A stretch of DNA of 64,000 nucleotides from Candidatus Polarisedimenticolaceae bacterium (GTDB lineage Bacteria; Acidobacteriota; Polarisedimenticolia; Polarisedimenticolales; DASRJG01). The stretch is from NCBI GenBank assembly GCA_036275915.1, contig DASUCV010000018.1:417054-481053 (forward strand). Direction: 5' to 3'. Shown here piece by piece: positions 45,568-54,660 of this stretch. Made by a program: the position numbers and the translations under genes. The notes under the pieces are model-generated. The model did no database searches, was not told the origin of the DNA, and saw only the letters and a program-made list of their open reading frames with translations. Positions within the stretch are counted from its first letter, which is position 1. The number at the start of each line of letters is the position of its first letter.

Positions 45568-47562
45568 GTGATCCGTTTGCTCGTCAACCTTACGGTGTCG
45601 TGGGCCCTCTCCGCGGCCGCCCTCGCCGCTCCTGCGATCCCCACGACCACGCCTCCCACCCCGGAGCAGCTCGCCGCACGGGAGAAGATCCGCCCCAAGG
45701 TCGAGGCGATCTGGACGGACTGCCGGGGGACGGCCGACCCCGACAAGGATTACGTGCGGTATTTCTGGGAGATCACCGACCGGCTCATCGCGCTCGGACC
45801 CGACGTCATCCCGTTCCTCACCTCGGAAGTCGATCTCGCCGACCCGGCGACCTACCACTTCGCGGCCTACGCGCTCGGCCACTTCCCCGGTCCCGAATCC
45901 GAGGCGGCGCTCAAGAAGGCGATCCGCTCCGCCGACGCGCGCGGCGGCCGGTACGGCGAGGCGTGCAAGCGGTTCGCGACCTTCAGCCTCGCGCTCCTCG
46001 GCGACGCGAGCGTCCTGGATTCGCTCCAGAACGGTCTCGAGATCCAGGACGGCAACATGGTCCCCGATCTCATCCTCATCGAGCACCTCGCCGCCATCCT
46101 CGGCCCGGCGGGGACACCGGTCCTCACGCAGCAGCTCGCCACGTACCAGGACGATCCGGAAGCGATCGAGAAGCTCGAGTTCACGATCCTCGCGCTCGGA
46201 CGCACCGGCGACACGTCGCTCGTTCCCAAGCTCGTCCCGTATCTCAAGAACCCCGTCGCGGACGTGCGCGCGCAGGCCGCCGAGGCGGTGTCGCGGCTCG
46301 GCGGCGCCTCCGCCTGCCAGGAGTTCGTGCCGTTGATCGCGAGCTCCAACCGGCGCGAGGCGTACGCCGCGATGGACGCCATCGTCCGCACGAAGCCGGA
46401 GGCGTGCTACAAGGCGCTCGTCGCCCGCCTCGAGGTCGAGGAGAACATCGAGATCCGGTCGTCGCTCTACGGCGTCGTCGTGGCGCTCGGCGGCGAGAAC
46501 GCTCTCGAGATCCTGCGGGCGGGAGTCCAATCGAAGAGCTACGTCGAGCGTTCGATCGTGGCCGACATGATCGGCCGCGTCGGCAGCAAGAAGGGCCTCA
46601 ACCTCCTCCGCGCCCTCGTCCAGGACCCCAACGAAGGGGTCGCGGACCGCGCCGTCGGCGCGCTCGAGGGGATCGGCGGCGAAGGGGCCACCGATACGCT
46701 GGTGGCGTTGACCGCCGACCGGCGCCGGATGGTCTCGCTCACCGCCTGCGCGGTCCTCACGCAGATGAACGTGACGGCGGCCGCGCCTCGCGTCGCGAGC
46801 GTGCTCATGGAGCTCGTGCGAGAGCCGATCGGCGACCTCGAGCTGCGCGCCCAGGTCGCCCAGCTCACCGACGCGCTCGTCTCGCTCCGTTACACCGATC
46901 CGATCGAAGACTTGAAGAAGGCGATCGACATCCAGACCGACAAGGAGATCAAGGACTCGCTCGCGTCGTGCGTCAAGCGCCTCTCGCTCCTGGCGAAGAA
47001 CGGGAACGACCCGGCGCCGTGGACCGAGGCGCTCGCGTCGAGCGACGAGGCGGTGCGGCGGCTCGCCGCGCGCCGTCTCGCCGAGATCGGCGCCCCGCCC
47101 GCCGTCGCGGCGATCGAAGCGCGCCTCGCGAAGCCCGATCTCGGCAACGACGAGCGCACCGAGATCTTCCGCAGCATCGCCGAGGCGAAGACTCAGAACG
47201 CCGCGAGCCTCGTCGAGCGCGCGCTCGCGGACCCCGCCGACGACACATGGGAACGCCGGGACGCGCGCGGCGAGGAAGCGTGGGCCGCCAGGCGGATCGG
47301 CGGCGATCGCATGGCGAAGGCGCTCCGGGCGTCCGCGCTCCGCCGCGAAGGGCGCGACTGGCCGACCATCGTCTACCTCGCGATCATGGAGAAGAGCGCT
47401 GCGTCGGACACGCTGAAGACGCTCTCGCGGACGCGCCTGCGCCGTCCCGAGAATCGGATCGGCCGCGAGGACAAGCAGATCACGGAGATCCTCGCCGACC
47501 TCGCCGCGGGCCGGACCCCGTCACTGTACGACGTTCCCCCCGACGCGCTCGAGCGCGAGTGA
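45568..47562 (+). CDS. Exported HEAT-repeat protein
   Basis: A 664-residue protein with a signal peptide of about 20 residues (ends SAAALAAP) and many HEAT-like helical pairs (VPKLVPYLKNPVADVRAQAA, LNLLRALVQDPNEGVADRAV, VRRLAARRLAEIGAPPAVAA). It is probably a periplasmic or outer-membrane scaffold; no catalytic domain is visible. The GTG at 45568 has AGGGG upstream. It diverges from lexA, and its last 42 bases overlap the HD-GYP gene in the opposite direction. Function unknown. Confidence 0.8.
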   Translation: MIRLLVNLTVSWALSAAALAAPAIPTTTPPTPEQLAAREKIRPKVEAIWTDCRGTADPDKDYVRYFWEITDRLIALGPDVIPFLTSEVDLADPATYHFAAYALGHFPGPESEAALKKAIRSADARGGRYGEACKRFATFSLALLGDASVLDSLQNGLEIQDGNMVPDLILIEHLAAILGPAGTPVLTQQLATYQDDPEAIEKLEFTILALGRTGDTSLVPKLVPYLKNPVADVRAQAAEAVSRLGGASACQEFVPLIASSNRREAYAAMDAIVRTKPEACYKALVARLEVEENIEIRSSLYGVVVALGGENALEILRAGVQSKSYVERSIVADMIGRVGSKKGLNLLRALVQDPNEGVADRAVGALEGIGGEGATDTLVALTADRRRMVSLTACAVLTQMNVTAAAPRVASVLMELVREPIGDLELRAQVAQLTDALVSLRYTDPIEDLKKAIDIQTDKEIKDSLASCVKRLSLLAKNGNDPAPWTEALASSDEAVRRLAARRLAEIGAPPAVAAIEARLAKPDLGNDERTEIFRSIAEAKTQNAASLVERALADPADDTWERRDARGEEAWAARRIGGDRMAKALRASALRREGRDWPTIVYLAIMEKSAASDTLKTLSRTRLRRPENRIGREDKQITEILADLAAGRTPSLYDVPPDALERE

Positions 47563-49353
47563 GATCTCTCGCTCCGCGTCGGCCTGCGGCGAGATCGACG
47601 GCCTCGCGTCCTTGCGGAACTCCCCGGCCTGATAGGCGCGGTTGAACGACGCGACGATTCGCTCGTCGAACGCCGTGCCCTTGAGCTCGTTGACACGCGC
47701 GACCGCGGCCTCGAAGGTCATCCCCTTCTGATAGGGGCGGTCGGTCGTCATCGCGTCGAAGCTGTCCGCGACCGCGATGATCCGCGCCATGAGCGGGATG
47801 GCGTCGCCCGCGAGGGCGTCGGGGTAACCCGCGCCCGCCCACCGCTCGTGGTGGTTGCGCAGTCCCGGGAGGAGACGCTTCATCTGGCGGATCGGCGACA
47901 TGATCGTCGCCCCGATGACCGTGTGCATCTTCATGATCTCGAACTCGGCGGGCGTCAGCTTGCCGGGCTTCTTCAGGATCGCGTCGTCGACGCCGATCTT
48001 CCCCACGTCATGGAGGAGCGAGGCGACGTGGATGTCGCGGATCTCCTGCTCGGCGAGGCCGTGGTAGCGGGCGAGGATGACCGAGTAGCGGTTGACCCGG
48101 ACCGAGTGGCCGCGCGTGTACGGGTCCTTCGCGTCGATCGCGGAGGCGAGCGCCCGGGCGGTGCCGAGGAACAGCTCGTTGTTCTCCTCGGCGGCCTGCC
48201 TCAAGCGGCGGATGAACTCCTCGAGGTCGGCCGCCATGTGGTTGAAGGTCTCCGCCAGCTCCGCGACCTCGGTGATCGAGCGCGCGGCCACGCGCGTGCC
48301 GAACTCGCCGCGGGCGAAGGCGCGCGACGCCTCGGCGAGGTGCTTGATCGGCTCCGAGAGCACCCGCGCGAACACCGCCGCCGCGAGGAGTGCGCAAGCG
48401 AGGGCGAGCATCCCCCACTGGAGCGTGCGGTCAATCATCTGGGAGACCGGCATGTAGAACTGCCGCTCCGTCGCCTGGACGAAGATTCCCCACCCTTCGC
48501 GGCTGACCTCGTACGAGCCGAGGTACTTCTCGCGCGACCACGAGAACGGCATCGTCTCGGTGACGTGACCCGGGTTGTCGCGGAACCGCTCGACGATCGG
48601 CGAGGACGACATGTCGGCGCCGAGATCGATCGCCGGGAGGTCGGTCGAGGCGAACAGGCGTCCGTGCGTATCGACCGCGAAGACCGCGTGGCCCGTCCGG
48701 TGTCCGGCGACGACCGCGTCCCAGACGGCGCGGAGATCGACGAGCTCGGAGACGACGCCGCGGAACTGCCCCGCGCTCACGACCGGAGCGGACATCACGA
48801 TCGCGGCGCGTGCCGGATCTCCGGCGAGCAGGAGCGGATCGCTGAGGACGGCGTCTTGGGCTTCGATCTCGGACCGTCCCTCGAGGGTCTCCGCCGCCTC
48901 GCGGAAGCCGGCGAGGAAGAGCGGCTCGAGCGTGCTCGGCCGGGCCACCGCTCCGGGCACGTCGACGACCCGCCCGCGCACGTCGGTGAAACGCACGTAA
49001 AGCACGCGGTCGTCCGAGACACCGCCCAGCACCGAGCGCGCGGACACGTCCACGCCCTCTCCATTCCCCGCGAGCGCCGCACCGAGCGCGCGCGACGACC
49101 CCGCGAGCTGGCCGCGCAGCCCTTCGACGTAGATGTCGACGCCGCGCGAGACGGTCGACGCGAGGAGGAGCTGATACTCCTGCTGGGAGGTCTTGAGCGC
49201 CTCGCGGTTCGTCGCGATGAGCTTCCACGCGACCGTGCCGAGCGGGGCCAGGGCGACGAACGAGAACACCGCGAGAAGGAGGTAGACCATCCGGGCGCGC
49301 GGACGCCAGGCGAACCGCCCTTCCGTGCGGCGCTCAGTTGAAGTTCCGGTCAT
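47521..49353 (-). CDS. HD-GYP domain signalling protein with sensor and HAMP
   Basis: A 610-residue membrane protein. TM1 is at 22-45, an extracytoplasmic Cache-like sensor at about 50-310, TM2 at about 313-333, HAMP at about 333-385 and HD-GYP at 388-575. The HD pair is in ASLLHDVGKIGVDDAIL (His448-Asp449). The second motif is HHERWAGAGYPDA (501-513), in which the usual Asp before the Gly is Ala. The family degrades cyclic di-GMP; activity may be altered by that change. ATG 49353 follows GGGGAG. Its 3' end overlaps the HEAT-repeat gene by 42 bases. Confidence 0.9.
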   Translation of the reverse strand: MTGTSTERRTEGRFAWRPRARMVYLLLAVFSFVALAPLGTVAWKLIATNREALKTSQQEYQLLLASTVSRGVDIYVEGLRGQLAGSSRALGAALAGNGEGVDVSARSVLGGVSDDRVLYVRFTDVRGRVVDVPGAVARPSTLEPLFLAGFREAAETLEGRSEIEAQDAVLSDPLLLAGDPARAAIVMSAPVVSAGQFRGVVSELVDLRAVWDAVVAGHRTGHAVFAVDTHGRLFASTDLPAIDLGADMSSSPIVERFRDNPGHVTETMPFSWSREKYLGSYEVSREGWGIFVQATERQFYMPVSQMIDRTLQWGMLALACALLAAAVFARVLSEPIKHLAEASRAFARGEFGTRVAARSITEVAELAETFNHMAADLEEFIRRLRQAAEENNELFLGTARALASAIDAKDPYTRGHSVRVNRYSVILARYHGLAEQEIRDIHVASLLHDVGKIGVDDAILKKPGKLTPAEFEIMKMHTVIGATIMSPIRQMKRLLPGLRNHHERWAGAGYPDALAGDAIPLMARIIAVADSFDAMTTDRPYQKGMTFEAAVARVNELKGTAFDERIVASFNRAYQAGEFRKDARPSISPQADAEREISLALERVGGNVVQ

Positions 49354-49430
49354 CGAGCCACTCCCCTCGGGACCGGGGTCGAATATAGGGTTCGGCTTCG
49401 GCCACGGCCACGGCACCAAAAAGGTGCGAC

Positions 49431-49440
49431 CTGATAGACT
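49431..49440 (+). promoter_or_regulatory. Extended -10 element before waaA
   Basis: CTGATAGACT gives TGA-TAGACT, an extended -10 with 4 of 6 matches, 12 bases before the waaA ATG (49453); no -35 is seen. A short hairpin GCACC-AAAAA-GGTGC (49413-49427) precedes it. If used, the leader is about six bases. Confidence 0.35.
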
Positions 49441-49452
49441 TCCCGCGCCGCG

Positions 49453-50706
49453 ATGAGACGCCTTTACAACGCCGCGCTGCTGCCTCTCGCGGCCGCGGCG
49501 TTCGCGTACGGACGCTGGCCGCGGCGCACCGAAGGCGCCCGTCTCGAGCGCGATCAGCGGCTGGGACGGCACCTGCCCGCCGTCGCCCCCGGCGCGATCT
49601 GGATCCACGGCGCATCGGTCGGGGAAGCACGGCTGGCCAAGTCGCTCGCGACCCGTCTGCGGGAGGCGGTACCGGGCCGCCCGCTCGCGGTCTCCGCGGT
49701 GACGCCGACCGGCCGGGCGATCCTCCCGGGGCCGCCCCTCGCCGACGCGGCGTTCTATTTCCCACTCGATTTCCCCTCGGTCCAAAGGCGGGCGTTCGAC
49801 GCCCTCGCCCCCGGGCTTCTCCTCCTCATCGAGACCGAGCTGTGGCCGAACACGCTCGCGGAGGCGCGAGACCGCGGCGTCCCCGTCGTGCTCGCGAACG
49901 CGCGCCTGGCCCCCGAGCGCTTCGGTCGCTACCGCCGGTTGCGCGCCCTCTACGCCCCGATGCTCGCCTCCCTCGCCGGGGTCGCGGTCCCCGACGAGGC
50001 CGAGGCGGAACGCTTCGCCGCGCTCGGCGTTCCGCGCGGGACGCTCCGGATCACCGGCAATCTCAAGTTCGAGGTGCCGCTGCCGGAGGTCAGCCCCGAC
50101 ACGCTCCGTGCGCGCCTCCGTCTCGACCCCGCCCGGCCGGTCGTCGCCGCGGGGTCGACCGGCGCCGGCGAGGACACGCTCGTCCTGGACGCCTACGAGG
50201 CGGCGCGGAGCCGTGTGCCGTCGCTTGCGCTCCTCCTCGCACCGCGTCACCCCGCGCGCTTCGAGGAGGCGGCGACGGCGGCGGCCGCCCGCGGCCTCGC
50301 TGTGGCGCGCGCGTCACGTGCGGAGCCGCTCGAAGGCGCCGATGTCCTCGTCGTCGACACGATCGGGGATCTCGCCGGACTCTACGGGATCGCGTGGGCG
50401 GCGTTCGTCGGCGGGACGCTCGTCCCGGTCGGCGGGCACAACCTGCTCGAGCCGATCGCCGCGGGGTGCACCGTCCTCTTCGGACCCGAGACGGGCCACG
50501 TTGAGGAGATGGCGCGGACGCTGCTCGCGGCGGGGGCGGCCGAGCGCGTTCCCGACGCCGCGTCGCTCGGTGCGGCCTGGGTGCGCCTGATCGAGGACGG
50601 CGCCCTGCGGCAGCGCCGCCTCGACGCGGGCCGCGGGCTCCTCCTCGCGCATCGCGGCGCGCTCGCGCGGACGGTCGATCTCGTGCGCGAGGTCCTCGCG
50701 GCATGA
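49453..50706 (+). CDS. waaA: 3-deoxy-D-manno-octulosonic acid transferase
   Basis: A 417-residue GT30 glycosyltransferase. It has AIWIHGASVGEARLAKSLA, the segment LIETELWPNTLAEARDRGVP, GNLKFEVPLPE, and FVGGTLVPVGGHNLLEPIAAGC. It adds Kdo to lipid A precursors at the cytoplasmic face of the inner membrane. It leads the LPS operon and overlaps lpxK (ATGA). I see no strong ribosome-binding site, so initiation may be near-leaderless. Confidence 0.95.
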   Translation: MRRLYNAALLPLAAAAFAYGRWPRRTEGARLERDQRLGRHLPAVAPGAIWIHGASVGEARLAKSLATRLREAVPGRPLAVSAVTPTGRAILPGPPLADAAFYFPLDFPSVQRRAFDALAPGLLLLIETELWPNTLAEARDRGVPVVLANARLAPERFGRYRRLRALYAPMLASLAGVAVPDEAEAERFAALGVPRGTLRITGNLKFEVPLPEVSPDTLRARLRLDPARPVVAAGSTGAGEDTLVLDAYEAARSRVPSLALLLAPRHPARFEEAATAAAARGLAVARASRAEPLEGADVLVVDTIGDLAGLYGIAWAAFVGGTLVPVGGHNLLEPIAAGCTVLFGPETGHVEEMARTLLAAGAAERVPDAASLGAAWVRLIEDGALRQRRLDAGRGLLLAHRGALARTVDLVREVLAA

Positions 50707-51719
50707 GGGCGGCGTCGCTTCTCGCCCCGCTGTCGGCCGTGTACGGACTGGCGATCCGCGCGCGGAACGCGATCCTCGATCGCAAGGCGCCGGTCAACGT
50801 CGACGGGATCCCGGTCGTGAGCATCGGCAATCTCGCCGTCGGCGGCACGGGCAAGACGCCGCTCGCGGCCTGGGTGGCGCGCCGCCTCGTCCAAGAGCGC
50901 AAGCTCCCCGCGATCGTCTCGCGCGGCTACGGCGGCTCCGCGGGTCCCGGCCCCGTCGTCGTCTCGACCGGCGAGGGCCCGCGCGTCGATGCGCGCGTCT
51001 GCGGTGACGAGCCGTATCTCCTCGCCAAGACCCTTCCCGGCACGATCGTCGTTGTCGGCTCCGACCGTGTCGCCGGCGTTCGTGCCGCGGCCGCGGCGGG
51101 AGCGCACTGCGTCGTCCTCGACGACGGCTTCCAGCACCGGAGGCTCCATCGCGATCTCGACGTCGTTCTCCTGGACGGGCGGGACCCGTTCGACGGTGGG
51201 CTCCTCCCCGCGGGAAAGCTGCGCGAGCCGCCGGGCGCTCTCGCGCGCGCCGGGCTCGTCGTCCTCACGCGGCTCGGCGCGAGCGACCGTGCCGCCGAGG
51301 CCGAGGCCGCGGTGCGCGCCGCCGGGTTCCGCGGGCCGATCGTCCGCGCGGGGCACCGGGCGGTCGGGTTCTTCGGCGCCGCGGGTGAAGCGCGACCCGT
51401 TCCGCCGCGCGCGCTCGCGTTCTGCGGCATCGGCGACCCGGGACTCTTCGCGGACGACCTGGCGGCGGCGGGGGTCCGGGTCGAGCGCCTCCGCGCCTTC
51501 CGGGACCACCACGCGTACAGCGCCGCACGCTGGCTCGCGCTCCGGGCCGAGGCGGAGGCGATCGGGATTCCTCTCGTGACGACCGAGAAGGACCTCTCGC
51601 GCCTGGAGTCGGTCGCCGGAGAGTCGCTTCTCGACGCCCCTCTCCTCGTGCTGCGCGTCGAGGCGGTCGTCTGGAACGAGGGTCCGCTCCTCGCCGCGCT
51701 CCGCAAGGCCGTCCCATGA
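50703..51719 (+). CDS. lpxK: Tetraacyldisaccharide 4'-kinase
   Basis: A 338-residue kinase with the P-loop VGGTGKTPLAAWVA (about residues 46-59), then VSRGYGG, VCGDEPYLLAK, VLDDGFQHRRL and a typical HHAYSAARW and VTTEKD near the end. It phosphorylates the lipid A disaccharide at the 4' position. Start and stop overlap the neighbours (ATGA on both sides). Confidence 0.96.
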   Translation: MRAASLLAPLSAVYGLAIRARNAILDRKAPVNVDGIPVVSIGNLAVGGTGKTPLAAWVARRLVQERKLPAIVSRGYGGSAGPGPVVVSTGEGPRVDARVCGDEPYLLAKTLPGTIVVVGSDRVAGVRAAAAAGAHCVVLDDGFQHRRLHRDLDVVLLDGRDPFDGGLLPAGKLREPPGALARAGLVVLTRLGASDRAAEAEAAVRAAGFRGPIVRAGHRAVGFFGAAGEARPVPPRALAFCGIGDPGLFADDLAAAGVRVERLRAFRDHHAYSAARWLALRAEAEAIGIPLVTTEKDLSRLESVAGESLLDAPLLVLRVEAVVWNEGPLLAALRKAVP

Positions 51720-52615
51720 ACCGCGCCCGCCAGCTCGTCGAGGCGGCGGCGGTCGAGACGGCGTTCCGTCTCGCGCGGGTCCTCCCGCGCCGCGCGCTCC
51801 TCGGGCTCGGTGCCGCGGCGGGCGCCCTCCTCGGCCGCATCGACCTCCGGCACACGCGGATCGCGCGGGAGAACCTCGCGCGCGCTTACGGGGATACCGT
51901 CCCCGCGCCGGAGCGCGAGCGGATCCTCAGGCGCTGCTGGCGGCATTTCGGAAGGATCGGGCTCGACGTGCTCTATTTCCCGCGGCTGGGCCGCGACGAT
52001 CTCGGCGGCGTTCTCGCGATCGAGGGCGCGGAACACCTGCGTCAGGCGTTGACACTCGGCCGAGGCGCCCTGGTCTTCTCGGCGCACTACGGGCACTGGG
52101 AGGCGGGCGCCTACGCGATGGGACTCCTCGAGATCCCGTTCGCCGTGATCGGGCGGCCCCTCGACAACCCGCTCCTCGAGCGCCGCCTGCTGGCGCTGCG
52201 CGGCGGGACCGGGAACGCGGTCATCCCGAAGCGCCGCGCGGTCCGCGAGACGATGAAGGCGCTCGCCGCCGGAACCGCCGTCGCCATCCTCATCGACCAG
52301 GACGCCCGCGACGACGGCGTCTTCGTGCCGTTCTTCGGCCGACCGGCGTCCACGACGCCGACGCTCGCGCTCCTGGCTCTCAGGACCGGAGCCCCGGTCG
52401 TTCCCGTCTTCGCGCGCGTGGCCGCGGACGGTACAATCGGCGTTCACGTCCAGCCCGCGGTTCCGATCGAGGCGACCGGCGATCGCGACGCCGATGTCCT
52501 CCGCGTGACCGCGGCCTGCACGGCGGTCGTCGAGACGTGGGTCCGGCGCGATCCCGAGCAGTGGCTCTGGATGCACCGGCGATGGAAAACGGTGCCGCGT
52601 GGCGGGAGCGAATAG
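51716..52615 (+). CDS. Lipid A late acyltransferase (LpxL/HtrB-like)
   Basis: A 299-residue lysophospholipid acyltransferase-type protein. The catalytic HxxxxE is in VFSAHYGHWEAGAYAMG; FVPFFGRPASTTPTLALLAL and the DQDARDDG segment are also typical. It should add a secondary acyl chain to Kdo-lipid A. LpxL and LpxM cannot be separated here. It overlaps lpxK by ATGA. Confidence 0.9.
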   Translation: MNRARQLVEAAAVETAFRLARVLPRRALLGLGAAAGALLGRIDLRHTRIARENLARAYGDTVPAPERERILRRCWRHFGRIGLDVLYFPRLGRDDLGGVLAIEGAEHLRQALTLGRGALVFSAHYGHWEAGAYAMGLLEIPFAVIGRPLDNPLLERRLLALRGGTGNAVIPKRRAVRETMKALAAGTAVAILIDQDARDDGVFVPFFGRPASTTPTLALLALRTGAPVVPVFARVAADGTIGVHVQPAVPIEATGDRDADVLRVTAACTAVVETWVRRDPEQWLWMHRRWKTVPRGGSE

Positions 52616-52616
52616 C

Positions 52617-53201
52617 TTGGGACGTCGAGCGATCATCATGGACCGTGACGGGACCGTCTGCGAGGAGGTCGGCTACGTGAACCACCTCTCGCGCATACGC
52701 CTGCTCGCACGCAGCGCCGAGGCGATCCGCCGGGCGAACGACGCCGGATTCCAGACCGTCGTCGTGACGAACCAGGCCGGCGTCGCGCGCGGGTATTTCG
52801 ACGAACACCTCGTCGACGAGGTGCACGACCGCGTGCGCGAGATGCTCGGCGAGGGCGGCGCGCGGCTGGACGGTCTCTACTACTGCCCTCATCACCCGGA
52901 GGTCGGGCCGCCGCCGTACCGGAAGGCGTGCGATTGCCGCAAGCCGCGTCCCGGCATGCTGCTCCGCGCCCGCGACGAGATGGGGATCGATCTCGTTCGC
53001 TCGTACATGATCGGCGACAGCGTCCGCGACATCGAGGCGGGCCACCGCGCGGGGGCGACGACCGTCCTCGTCCTCACCGGCTACGGCCGCGGCGAGCTCG
53101 AGTACCAATCGCCGGGCTGGACGGTCAAGCCCGCGCACGTCGCCGACGATCTCCTGGACGCGGTGTCCTGGATCCTCGCGCGCGAGGCTCAGGCCCCGTG
53201 A
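52617..53201 (+). CDS. gmhB: D-glycero-beta-D-manno-heptose-1,7-bisphosphate 7-phosphatase
   Basis: A 194-residue HAD phosphatase with the nucleophile motif IIMDRDGTVCEEVGYV, VVVTNQAGVARGYF and the zinc loop CPHHPEVG...KACDCRKPRPG that marks GmhB. It removes the 7-phosphate on the way to ADP-heptose. I chose TTG 52617 because GGGAG precedes it by eight bases and the protein then begins close to the HAD strand, as usual. A GTG at 52599 would overlap lpxL by 17 bases and is the alternative. Its end overlaps hldA (GTGA). Confidence 0.92.
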   Translation: MGRRAIIMDRDGTVCEEVGYVNHLSRIRLLARSAEAIRRANDAGFQTVVVTNQAGVARGYFDEHLVDEVHDRVREMLGEGGARLDGLYYCPHHPEVGPPPYRKACDCRKPRPGMLLRARDEMGIDLVRSYMIGDSVRDIEAGHRAGATTVLVLTGYGRGELEYQSPGWTVKPAHVADDLLDAVSWILAREAQAP

Positions 53202-54199
53202 CCAAGGACGACGCCGCGCGCCTCCTCGCCGTCGTCCGCGGCTTCCGCGGACTTCGGGTCGCGGTTCTCGCCGACCTCGTCTGCGACGAGTTCGTCCACG
53301 GCGACATCGCGCGGATCTCCCGCGAGGCGCCGGTCCTCATCCTCGAGCACACGAAGACGGAAACGGTCGCCGGTGGCGGCGGCAACGCCGCCGCCAACCT
53401 CCGCGCCCTCGGTGCCGTGCCCCTTCCGGTCGGTGTCGTCGGCCGCGACGAGGCGGGCGCCGGCCTGCTGCGCCTCTTCCGCCGCCTCGGGATCGCGACG
53501 AGCGGGATCGCCGTCGTGCGGGGCTACCGCACACCGACGAAGAGCCGCGTCCTCGCCGGGGGCGTGCACACGCGGCGCCAGCAGATCGTCCGCATCGACC
53601 GCGGGGAGAAGCCCGGAGACCTCCCCCGGGGGGTCGCGTCGCGGGTCGCGTCGGCCTTGAGACGCCAGCTCGCTCGCGCCGACGGGCTCCTCGTCGCGGA
53701 CTACGGCTACGGCGCCGCCGTCCCCTCGCTCGTCGAGGCGACGCGCCGCTCGTGGCGTGAGAAGGTCGTCACCGTCGACTCGCGGCACAGGATCCTCGAC
53801 TATCGCGGCGTCACCGCGATCACGCCGAACCAGGAGGAGGTCGAGCGCGCGCTCGGCCTTCCGGGGATTCCCTCCGCTGCCGCGCTCGCGTCGGCCGGAG
53901 CCCGCCTCCTCGCCAGGACCGGGGACACGCACGTCCTCGTCACGCGCGGCGCTGCGGGCATGGTCCTCTTCGACAAGCGCGCGAAGCCGCTCGCGATCCC
54001 GGCGTTCGGCTCGGGCGAGGTCGCCGACGTCACCGGCGCCGGCGACACGGTCGTCGCGACGTTCACGCTCGCCCTCCTCGCGGGCGCCGCTCCGGCCGAC
54101 GCCGCGACGCTCGCGAACGTCACCGCCGGGCTCGCCGTCATGAAGTACGGGACCGCGACGATCCGCCCCCCCGAGATCGCGGCGGCCCTGCGCCGATGA
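53198..54199 (+). CDS. hldA: D-glycero-beta-D-manno-heptose-7-phosphate kinase (HldE N-domain type)
   Basis: A 333-residue PfkB-family kinase corresponding to the first half of fused HldE. It has VLADLVCDEFVHGDI, VAGGGGNAAANLRALGA, ITPNQEEVERAL and the catalytic VTGAGDTVVATFTLAL. It makes heptose-1,7-bisphosphate, the substrate of GmhB encoded just upstream. The start is a GTG (53198) overlapping gmhB. The kinase and nucleotidyltransferase are separate genes here, joined only by an ATGA overlap. Confidence 0.92.
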   Translation: MTKDDAARLLAVVRGFRGLRVAVLADLVCDEFVHGDIARISREAPVLILEHTKTETVAGGGGNAAANLRALGAVPLPVGVVGRDEAGAGLLRLFRRLGIATSGIAVVRGYRTPTKSRVLAGGVHTRRQQIVRIDRGEKPGDLPRGVASRVASALRRQLARADGLLVADYGYGAAVPSLVEATRRSWREKVVTVDSRHRILDYRGVTAITPNQEEVERALGLPGIPSAAALASAGARLLARTGDTHVLVTRGAAGMVLFDKRAKPLAIPAFGSGEVADVTGAGDTVVATFTLALLAGAAPADAATLANVTAGLAVMKYGTATIRPPEIAAALRR

Positions 54200-54660
54200 A
54201 GGTCGCCTCTCGCGCAGAGCTCCTCGACCGGGCCGCGGCATGGCGGTCGGAAGGGCGCACGATCGCGCTCGCGAACGGCCTCTTCGACCTCCTCCATGTC
54301 GGCCACCTTCGCTACCTCGAGGCGGCTTCGCGCGAGGCCGACCGCCTCGTCGTCGCGGTGAACGCCGACGCGTCGGCGCGGGCGCTCAAGGGGCCGGATC
54401 GCCCGATCGTCCCGGAGGGAGAGCGGGCGGAGCTGATCGCGGGCTTCGCCTGCGTCGCGCTCGTGACGATCTTCGCCGAGACGAGCGTCGCGGCGCTTCT
54501 CCGCGCACTCCGGCCCGACGTCCACTGCAAGGGGACCGACTACACCTCGGACACCGTCCCCGAGCGCGAGATCGCGAGGGCCCTCGGGATCCGGGTCGCC
54601 ATCACCGGCGACCCGAAGGACCACGCGACGCGGGATCTGATCTCGCGGATCAGAAGTTGA
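54196..54660 (+). CDS. hldC: D-glycero-beta-D-manno-heptose 1-phosphate adenylyltransferase (HldE C-domain type)
   Basis: A 154-residue cytidylyltransferase-like protein. It has the nucleotide motif ANGLFDLLHVGHLRYLEAA (HxGH) and the segment CKGTDYTSDTVPE. It activates heptose 1-phosphate with ATP to ADP-heptose. It corresponds to the second half of HldE. It is the last gene of the LPS operon and its final 11 bases overlap the convergent DUF481 gene. Confidence 0.93.
   Translation: MKVASRAELLDRAAAWRSEGRTIALANGLFDLLHVGHLRYLEAASREADRLVVAVNADASARALKGPDRPIVPEGERAELIAGFACVALVTIFAETSVAALLRALRPDVHCKGTDYTSDTVPEREIARALGIRVAITGDPKDHATRDLISRIRS

Noticed and set aside
49413-49427. GCACC-AAAAA-GGTGC as a terminator between HD-GYP and waaA
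   Set aside because: These genes diverge, so no transcript is expected to end there, and the five-base stem has no T-run after it.
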